A stretch of DNA of 64,000 bases from Heterobilharzia americana (Eukaryota; Platyhelminthes; Trematoda; Strigeidida; Schistosomatidae). Below are positions 55,685 through 64,000 of the stretch, in pieces. Positions within the stretch are counted from its first letter, which is position 1, and the number at the start of each line of letters is the position of its first letter. The position numbers and the translations under genes are program-made. The stretch is taken from contig OX104130.1 of NCBI GenBank assembly GCA_944470555.2, positions 75,459,160-75,523,159 of the forward strand, written 5' to 3'. The notes beneath the pieces are model-generated. The model was not told where the DNA came from, did no database searches, and worked only from the letters and a program-made list of their open reading frames with translations.

Positions 55685-55960
55685 TTATCCGCTATTGTCT
55701 CTATTTGTTTTCAGTGTTTCTGGCGGGATTCCATCGGGTTCTGCTGCTTTTCCGCATTTTAGTAGCTTTATGGCGCTCAAGACTTTCACTTTTGTTGAAG
55801 GATTTATGTTCAGTTGTAGTTCAGAGGCTGCAGTTGGTATTTCTGGACGAAATACAGGTGGTGGTCGATTCAAGAGCTTCGTGAAGTGGTCAACCCATCG
55901 TTTCCCTTGTTCCTCCTCTTCAGTAACTAGCTTTCCTTCATCATCTTTTATCGGTTTCAT
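55685..55960 (-). pseudogene. RTE linker before the reverse transcriptase
   Basis: A 91-codon stretch: WVDHFTKLLNRPPPVFRPEI, then VLSAIKLLKCGKAAEPDGIP. This is the conserved segment between endonuclease and RT in RTE proteins. Confidence 0.8.
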
Positions 55961-56664
55961 GTGGGTTCATCTCTTTCTAGATAGTAACCTGGTTATTTGA
56001 TACAATGTTATTATGTCTCTCCTACCTGCAGCCTGTTCTGCTTCACTCACCAGTGTGTCGTAGGAGTGTCTTTTATCTTTGTGCGCACTCTTCTTCACTC
56101 CTTTCTCCACTGTAGTGTTTTATACGTTGTACTCAGTTCCTCTTCTCGTTGTTCATCCTTGCACTGCACTGGTTCATCTTCTGCTTTATCATCCTCCTCT
56201 CCCTGCTCAATCAGCTTCCATGTGTCCATCGAGATCCATTCCATTCCTTATTTTCTTTCTTCTTCCCTCCTAATACTGTTGTGCAGGTTTCTTTCCACAT
56301 CTCTTTCAAAGACTTCCAATGTTCTTCCACATAGGTTTCTTCAGGGATGCTGCTTGATATCTTCTATTCTGTCTGGATGGCTGACGTCAAGATTTTCTTT
56401 GTATTTTCGTCATTCAGTTTCTGTTCCGGGTGTTGAACTTGAACTGTAGTCTTTCACCAACTTTCTTGAGGGCTTTCAATTTGACTTTGAGGGTTCCTTG
56501 CACCAGATGGTGAGTGGTCTGAACCTACGTCTGCTCCTCTTCTTCACCTTGTGTCAAGTAGGCTGCGTCTACACTTTCTTGAGATTGGGATAAAGTCGAT
56601 GTGATTTTTAGTGTGTCCATCTGGTGAAATCAAATCCATATCGCTTTGTGGATATCCTTGTGCT

Positions 56665-57006
56665 TCAACACACTGCCTCACCTCCAATCACCAAATCGTT
56701 GAGTGCACAGAATTCTGCAAACAATTCTCCATTCTCGTTCATCACCTCACCGAGTGCTTCTCGACCCATGGTTAGTTCTCTTCCTATGTTTTCTGCTCCG
56801 AGTTCGACATTCATGTCACCCATTAGAATTTTGATGTCACCAACTGAGGCCCTGTTCAGTGCTGATTGCAGTTGTCTGTAGAATTCCTCCTTTTTCTCTT
56901 GCTCTGCATTATTTTTAGGTGCATAGTGTAGCATTGTATGATTGTGACTTTCCTTCCTTTTGAATTGGACCTTGCTGTCATGATCCTGGAGAAGATTGGT
57001 TTCCAC
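56665..57006 (-). pseudogene. RTE endonuclease, C-terminal part
   Basis: A 113-codon stretch holding ILMGDMNVELGAEN, the catalytic D-x-N motif of apurinic-type endonucleases, and NDLVIGG. Further on in another frame (~56,500) DVGSDHHLV supplies the terminal S-D-H motif. It overlaps the upstream frame by frameshift. Confidence 0.8.
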
Positions 57007-57464
57007 TCCATGAGGGACAGCCCTCGGTGCTCTCGAAGGGGGGACATCATGATAACCACTCCCTCAGTGTACTGGTTCGTGGTTGTCGTGTGGGTGAATA
57101 TATCGGAGTAGATTATTGATTCTCCAGTTGACAGTTTAAAGGGTCCACTCCCATTCCATCTGCTTTCGCAAATTCCAAGCAGTCCAATGTGATGCCTTCT
57201 CATCTCATTTGCAATCTGGGCTGCCTTGCTGGGTTCAAACATAGTGCGGACATTCCCTGTCCCCACGTTTACTTTCGCTTTCATCGAGAGAAGACACATC
57301 GGCCAATTGGCTTCCCGAAGGCTTTCACCAACCGATGTCATTTCATCTCTCCGATTCCAGCGAGGAATAACACTGTTTTTGTTTCTTATATTTTGTTTGT
57401 GCTTTGAAGTTTCTTTAGCAGCTGGAGTGATTTTACGGGGTAGGGTCACTAGCCGTATGCCCAA
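56856..57464 (-). pseudogene. RTE endonuclease, N-terminal part
   Basis: A 202-codon stretch. Residues 66-75 VNVGTGNVRTM region carry the catalytic Asn 71, LLGICESRW (95-103) carries the metal-binding Glu 100, and GRKVTIIQCY follows near 170. This is the start of the apurinic-type endonuclease that nicks target DNA in RTE elements. The first ~60 residues may be genuine N-terminus or read-in from the 5' untranslated region. A frameshift after about residue 172 moves the rest to the overlapping frame. Confidence 0.85.
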
Positions 57465-57660
57465 CCTTCCTTCTTTTCTTTGGCTTAGGACCGGTTAGTA
57501 CCCAGAGAACTATTTAACCATGTTGTAATTTACCTACCTTCACGATGCACTCCGGTTACTATGCATTGGTTAAAGGCAACCGATAAGAAGCTCTGTGGTT
57601 TATCCTCGTTTATTGAAAATGATCGTCTCTATAATCTAAAACGAAAGACGTTTGTAGCTG

Positions 57661-57662
<2 letters not shown>

Positions 57663-57726
<64 letters not shown>
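57663..57726. repeat. (AT)n microsatellite, longest in the window
   Basis: About 64 bp of AT dinucleotide, within or just outside the 5' region of the RTE element. Confidence 0.95.
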
Positions 57727-57728
<2 letters not shown>

Positions 57729-57819
57729 CAATACTAAGGTGATGCTCAAAAATGGGTATTAATCATAGAAGAACGTAGAAAATCAACTAATAAACCGGTG
57801 TTCTGAGGGAGCAGTGATC

Positions 57820-60800
57820 ATTTAGCTTATGTTTAGCAAAGGAAGATTGTAGAATTAGTCACAATAGAGTAAAAATATGGAAGATAATCAACCTGAAAAT
57901 TCTTTCCATGGTGTTAGCTGAATGAGAATAAAAGCAAAGGCAATTAGTGTGTTTTATTTTCAATGAAATTAAAATAAGAGGCGCCAGATTTAATCAACGT
58001 CCTTCATGGTTTACTTAATACACTTAATACATTTCTGTTTAAATTGTTGCTATAAAGTTTCGCTTGTTGACAGAAAAACTCGTAGTAACTTGAAAACTAC
58101 ACATCCTCAAAGAAGAACGTCGGTTAGCATATAAGTCACAGATTCACATCAGATTAATTTTCATCAGCGACTGGTAACTTTGGAAGAATCACTGATAATC
58201 TAAGAGGACTGTAGAGATATTTATTCCTGGTTTAGCACTCGTCAACTCTGCATAAACAAGACTCAACGTACAGTGAAGCCTAGTACCGTCAAGTGTGGTG
58301 CTAACCACCCCAAAACTCACCCATCAGGTTAGAATGTGACCATCTACTTCTCGCGATTCCCTCAATTTGCAGTATATTGCAACTGTCATTCAATGTTATC
58401 AATAAGTACCTGCCTTTAATTCTGATTTTGTTGACCCCACAAGTCGCTGTACGTTTTACCATTCCTTCTCAAAGTAAATCAGATATGCAAACTGGAAGGT
58501 GGCTTAGTTGATGACTTACAGAATTCAATTCGTTTTAAAGTAGTTTTCATCATAAATTGATATCAGTGACTGCACTGCCATGGACCGGTAGTGAGACGTT
58601 GATTTTAGGCTCGATATCCCAACAACTTTTGAGTAACAAAATAAGACGAAATAGCATGTTACCGCTGATAAGCGCAACAATATTATGAATTCATGTTTCA
58701 GTGCATTTTAAACACGTGGTTTATATATGATCTGAACTGCGTTATCATATTCAACAGCTCCCTTAACTGAAATAGTATCTAATGATTGTATTCATCTGTC
58801 TTATTGTGTTTGTAACCTGATGAACATAAAAAGGAAGAAAACTGTCAGCTATTTCCGTCATTTGATGTAGGTGATGCAAACTGCTCACTGCAAGACGAAT
58901 CAGCACTTGTTTCAGACAAAATGAAAATCCGACTATGCCTACTACGAAGAAGTGGAGAGAATGTGTCTTTAAAACACCTTGATATGACAATAAATTGTTG
59001 CAGGAACTCTATTCCGTTCTACCTGGTGATAAGTCTGACTAATAGAGTAAAGTGAAACTACTGTCTAACACTGTGTTCTACCTAGTTTAACTGTTATATT
59101 GGCATTATTTGCTTATTATATCATTCAGCAGTTTAAAGCTAGGTTTTGTGGCTATCAGAAGGCATTGAAGTAAAATTCAAATTATATTACTCAGTAGTGT
59201 TCAAAGACACCTAATTCAAGCAATTGTTTCACTTGTATCCATAAAAAATAAAATTACACAAAACATTGTTTGTCTTTGTAATGTGAACACTGCTTTTAGG
59301 TATCCTTTTGAGAAGAGTAAATATCCTAATAAAGACAGACATTCGTACTTTCTGAAGTCTAATGAAGCGACTGTGAATGTAGATGAACCGACTAGGCTTA
59401 ATTCCATGTTATCAGTGTGTAAATATATATATTTCTACCAGTATCTTTGAAGACAGTTCGATTATTTACCTTTGGATTTCACTACTACTGTCTGATAGTA
59501 TGAATCTTACTGGGATGTTAGTTGATTGGAGGCAATCAGCAGAAAACCCTACACCTAAGTTTCATGCTTGTCATCATTCGTCGGCAAGGCGTATCTGCAA
59601 TCTCGATAGAAATGGTATCACTTCTGTTATATGAACCTGTGACGCTGAGTGTTGTAGTCTTTAACGTTATCAGTGACCCATTCAGGCCATGGCCTGAGGC
59701 TGAAGATACACCCTGCTAATGAGTGCCATCAAGAACAAAACCTAGATTCAGAGCTTTTCATCGATTCGCTCCAACCAGCTGGTATCTACTCAAGCGAACC
59801 ACGATGGTGAGTCCCGTAGCTTGGTGATCACAATGCAGAATGATCGATAAAGTATGGACAGTACTCGTGACTAGACCGCATGAAACTGTTTGCTCTCTAG
59901 TGACTACCATGTTAATTAAGTGTTGAGAGATCTTAAAACCATACCTTTGAAAGATTTTCTCCTCCTTTCCTTTTATTGCGTTTTCTACCGAGACCTGATG
60001 CGATTTACCTTCAGAATGATATGTGTACCATCATATCCTTAATAAAATATCTTTCTGTATACCTATAAGTTTGCACTCATGAATAGGGATCCACGTAGTA
60101 AGGAAACGGTAACTTTTTATTCCGTAGTTGCACACAAACTTATTTGAGCTCTTCATCCGAAATTGTCTGAGTTATTTTTGTTTCTTTTGGAAACGTCATT
60201 GGAAATTGCTCTGATATATCTAATGCTTACATTGACGAAGTTTATTTCACTAGATCTTAAGACTAAGAATACGACAAAAAAAGCAAACTGTTACATGATC
60301 AAGAAAATATGTTGTTGAACACTGCTTGATATGTCAGCCCACTAGTGATTTTCTAAGTTCGACGTTTTGTTCATTAAGAAACGACCTCAGTTGGAAAAGT
60401 ATTGAAAACCTAAGAGCATAAGAAAGATGTTCCATACTAACTTGGGACTGAACATCAGCAGGTCATGAAGGACCAACCAAATAGTGACCAGGTCTCATGG
60501 CAACCGGGTAACCACTCAACCATTGGTTTAGAATTCTAGTGTCCTTGTTTTCCCGCTAGTAACCATTCGTGATATAGTATAATTATCTTCCAATAACACG
60601 GATAAGTTCTTGTTTTAATATCTGACATCACAGGTCGTGACTTTTCACCATAATTTCAAAAAATCTGTCCCAAATATGTCAATAACAAGAAGTGAGTTGA
60701 GCAATGAGTCCTCCAGCTTGCTCCAGCAAGATGATGGTATTCTTATTGCCTAATCAAGATCGATTAAGGGTACAAGGTGTAGGATATAACTGTTGTCGTA

Positions 60801-63800
60801 TTTGATGTATGTCTCTTCTGCACAATTATGTTCTCTGCACATTTTCGAATGAAATTTTTATACATATATGGTAGGTAACAATGCGTGTGAAACTACAATA
60901 TTACTACTAATTGATCCACCTATGGTGATTTTCATCTCAACCCGTATCTTCACTGTATTTTGAGTCTTTAAAACTCAAATGTCTTGAAAGTGATCCATGT
61001 CTGGCTTTTTATGAGATCAACAACTGAGGAGAAAAATGTTTAAAGTGTAGGATCCATGTGAAGGATTGCAAACTTTATAGAATATTAGTTTGGAGACTTG
61101 TGTCTTAGCAACCGGCTAAAATATCTATGTAAGCTTAAAACTTGTTCATGTGATAGACATTCATTTATTTCCTAAATTTTATTTTTAAAAGCTAGCAGTT
61201 GCACTGAAACATAACATCATGGAAACAGATAGCACCAATGATCCTAATGGAAGACTTTCTAGAACACAGAGAATTCAGAGATTAAACTAGAATTATATTT
61301 ATTTTGAACGGTGTGTTGATTTACTAGTTATACATATTTCATTGAATAGCAATTTCATAACATGTATACATTGCCAGAAAATGTAACCAAGGACGTCATC
61401 CTGTATTTTCTAAGTTAATCGGGTACATGATTACTGACTTGCAATTTGTAACACTATGTTCTTCAACATTTCAAGAACATAAATGTATTTGTTGTTTTTC
61501 TTGACTTAGGAAAATACTTAAGTACAGGAATAAATGAAGTTGATTTCAAGATTTTTCGTCTCAAGATTACAGACTACAGATATCAATAAATGTTTCATAA
61601 TTTAATGTCTTTTTAGCACGGAATTCACAGTGGAATGAATAAAGAATACGGATGTAGTAAAAAATATGTACAGGTTAACATTAGAAAACTCAAATAACCG
61701 CTGATAAATTTAGGAGGATAACAGAGATAGAAATGCATAAGAACATTTTTCCTTGTAACTTGGTGGATGAAGTGAAATACAGACTTGCCGAGTAGCTGGG
61801 TATCATATCTTCGTGACTAGGCCTTCAGATCAGAGATAAGTTTTTGTTACACCTTCAATCACTACCCTGTATCATAAATAGAAGTCTGCAAGATCTCAGA
61901 TATCGCCATCAGTAGTAAATAAAATATGACTAACCGCTCATATGTGGATATATGGGGATAAAATATGCTAGTCGTAAACAAGAAAAAGCCGCTATTTAGT
62001 ATTTTCTGACGTATCAACCTCGCGAAGTGCACATCAAGTACATTTCATCACTAGAACGCTCATACCTAATTTTGTCCTTTCAAATAACTTCTAATATTTG
62101 AAGCGACAATATTTAGACTGGCGGCAGGCAAATTATTTGTGACACTATTAGATACTGAAACAAGCCAACAGGTTCAAGACTTTGTAACGTGGTTGACTGT
62201 CTGAAGTGTTAAAACCTTATTTCAAGTATTTCAATCTTCCAACTGGGTATTGGCTGAAACCTTTAAATATTGATTTAAACTCAGAGCCTGATAAAAATGT
62301 CCATTAAAGGTTGACACATTGGTTATTTATTCCCTTGTATTTTGAATACATTTTGAAGGTTTTCTTTGTTGTTAATTGATTCAGTCGGCGACAACCACTT
62401 AATCTGTTCACTAATCATTTTCGTCTTATCCATCTGCTACTGTAAAACAAGCTGTATCGAAAGTTATATTGAACAGAACATGTGTGTATTATTCGTTGAA
62501 ATTGAAATTATTTTAATGGTCGCAGTGTAAAAACATATGCACAAAACAACGTGACATGGATTAGTTCTCCTTAATACTAACCTATATTTAGTATGAGGTT
62601 TTTATGGGGACTACATTTGCTTCAAGGTAGTGTGCAGCATGAAATGACGTCCATTAGAGAGCTCAGAACCTTCAGGTATCACGGTAAAAGTATCCTATTA
62701 TTGGCGGGGTGGTGTGTTTGTACCGCTGAGGAGTCACATACCAGTAAGAAGCAACTGTCTAACACTCCTAAGGTTTCAATGTTCTTCTAAATGATGTCAG
62801 TCCATGATGAGTACTATCTTGAACTGACCTACATTCTTAAACATAAAGACTGATTACCTTATCTCTATCCACAGAATCAACACCCAGTAGATACAGCACG
62901 AGTCGCTTAATACTTGCTTTTTAAAAACGAAATGCCCAATCAATGTTAAAGCCTAAAGGATCAAAAGAAGAAAGAAAAACTAAGTGTAGAGGGTTATGTG
63001 ACCACTTTACCGACATAAACCTGAGTAAGTCGTGTTCAGAAAATCATTCAGTGAATAGTAAAGCATATCTCTATGATAAACCAAATCAACGGAACGAATA
63101 TGGATACGCTTTGCATAATGTCTCAAAGTGTTCTTTATCATTGGTTCCTAACTTTCACTAGGCAGCTGCGGAGCTAGGATACCCTGTAAAGGATAGATTC
63201 AGAGACTCTGATAACAGAATGTTTTATGTTATCTGGTCGACATATAGATATATTTGGCTTGTAGTAAATTCTTTGACTATATTTAGCACCATTTACAGCG
63301 GCACAGGAATATATGAGGCAGTCACTTCCAAGACTCATATGAGAGTGTCCATAATATTCTCAAAAACCTCAGGCATTCAAAGGCTATATCTTACAGTAAA
63401 ATGAAGAGAACACCCATCCAGTATACGATTTTTTGACTGAGCGTTGTGATATATTATTAACGCTATTTGCCAAATAAGTTGAAAAACGTAAGACAATAGA
63501 CGTGGATCTGTAAGATCTACTGAAACTAAAGCAAGGTCAACATATTTGTGATGGATGTCTTTCGATTGCAAACAAGTGATAATCAGTAGCTAAGGACTCC
63601 AACATCTTATAAAGCTACTGTATTCCTAATTACCGAAATTGGTACCAATGAACACTATTTATGTGTATTATTATAAAACATGACTATAGTCTTAAGCTTT
63701 TCTCAAAATGATTAAAAGGTTATATCTTTTTATTTTCCCATTGGAAAACTTTATTTGGCAACTTTCTATCGCGGCGCTCTCTAACAAAACACCGAGTAAG

Positions 63801-64000
63801 TTCGAACCGATGAGCTAAGACTAATTTAATTATAAATGAGAGTATTTTAATAAAGTAACAGGAATACAACTAAGATCTTTCGAGAAAACTGAAAAACTTT
63901 AAAATTGCTCACAGCAATAAACAAGTATAAAGAAAGCCTACATGATTATAAGTGTCATTATCAGATCGGTTGGCTAAACAAACTCTATAGTAAACATTGT
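57820..64000. other. No recognised gene or intact repeat
   Basis: About 6.2 kb of AT-rich DNA. Short open stretches (the longest is 83 codons) have no motifs. GATGTCAGTCCATGATGA at 62,794-62,810 matches the end of the repeat at 8.06-8.62 kb. Slightly GC-richer patches near 59.65-59.83, 60.44-60.55 and 62.64-62.79 kb look like old repeats but could not be named. Confidence 0.4.

Larger units (their letters stand above)
54184..57808 (-). mobile_element. Near-full-length RTE/SR2-like retrotransposon
   Basis: Minus-strand element of about 3.6 kb with every expected part in order: 5' region (57.8-57.5 kb), apurinic-type endonuclease (57.46-56.47 kb), linker (55.96-55.69 kb), reverse transcriptase (55.63-54.95 kb), C-terminal segment (54.95-54.24 kb) and an (ATT)n tail (54185-54233). 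A probable 11-bp target-site duplication GAGCAGTGATC lies at 54173-54183 and 57809-57819. The second site is beyond an (AT)n tract, so the 5' edge is less certain. Frameshifts split the protein and the catalytic FADD box is FTDE, so it is dead. Confidence 0.88.

Noticed and set aside
55997..56449. 150-codon plus-strand frame
   Set aside because: It is a shadow frame on the strand opposite to the RTE linker between endonuclease and RT.
1..64000. CRISPR array, prophage, bacterial operon or spliced-leader gene
   Set aside because: No regularly spaced repeats or bacterial gene clusters were seen, and no schistosome spliced-leader sequence was recognised; the window is eukaryotic repeat DNA.

Overview
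The window reads as AT-rich, repeat-dense nuclear DNA of a schistosome (parasitic flatworm), not bacterial or viral DNA. The case rests on the repeat catalogue. There are many 5'-truncated RTE/SR2-like non-LTR retrotransposons, at least three kinds of Penelope-like element (PLE) with GIY-YIG domains, Ty3/Gypsy remains, and tRNA-headed SINEs whose bodies carry the schistosome (Sm-alpha type) hammerhead ribozyme. The species cannot be fixed from the sequence alone. There are no operons. Nearly all open frames are pieces of dead mobile elements.

Layout. 0-5.8 kb: an RTE 3' fragment, a PLE of the CVYQFTC type, a second PLE (3.4-4.9 kb) bounded by inverted terminal repeats that hold hammerhead-like cores, and a minus-strand PLE N-terminal scrap. 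6.9-13.5 kb: a SINE with one core mutation in its ribozyme, an inverted-end repeat unit, two RTE copies, and between them a long inverted repeat (two 335-bp arms, 1.25-kb spacer). 14.5-24.9 kb: four RTE copies (three with target-site duplications), a lone PLE terminus and Gypsy RNase H/integrase remains. 26-30 kb: ribozyme SINEs, a second non-LTR family, and foldback and tRNA-like repeats, one tRNA-like unit lying inside inverted arms. 31-36.9 kb: RTE copies and two PLEs arranged tail to tail. 36.9-45.3 kb: a quieter block with microsatellites, a small PLE with inverted ends, several dead SINEs and the only likely host exon (42,349-42,049, minus strand, Ser/Thr-rich, followed by a GTAAGT donor). 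45.8-53.2 kb: non-LTR, RTE and PLE relics and a second inverted repeat (two 234-bp arms) made of PLE GIY-YIG sequence. 54.2-57.8 kb: the most complete RTE, with endonuclease and reverse transcriptase, frameshifted. 57.8-64 kb: nothing recognisable.

How the parts relate. RTE enzymes nick, prime and copy at the 3' end; six truncated insertions here have readable target-site duplications, and another duplication probably bounds the near-full-length copy. Two pairs of RTE copies share the same lesion in the catalytic FADD box, so defective lineages were probably copied in trans. PLE and SINE hammerheads would have self-cleaved their RNAs; in this window nearly all SINE ribozymes are damaged, while stem II of the PLE version stays paired between diverged copies. 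The strongest candidates for something undescribed are the two equal-arm inverted repeats, the hammerhead-bearing PLE inverted termini and the tRNA-like unit inside inverted arms. All identities were read by eye; no search, fold or alignment program was run.
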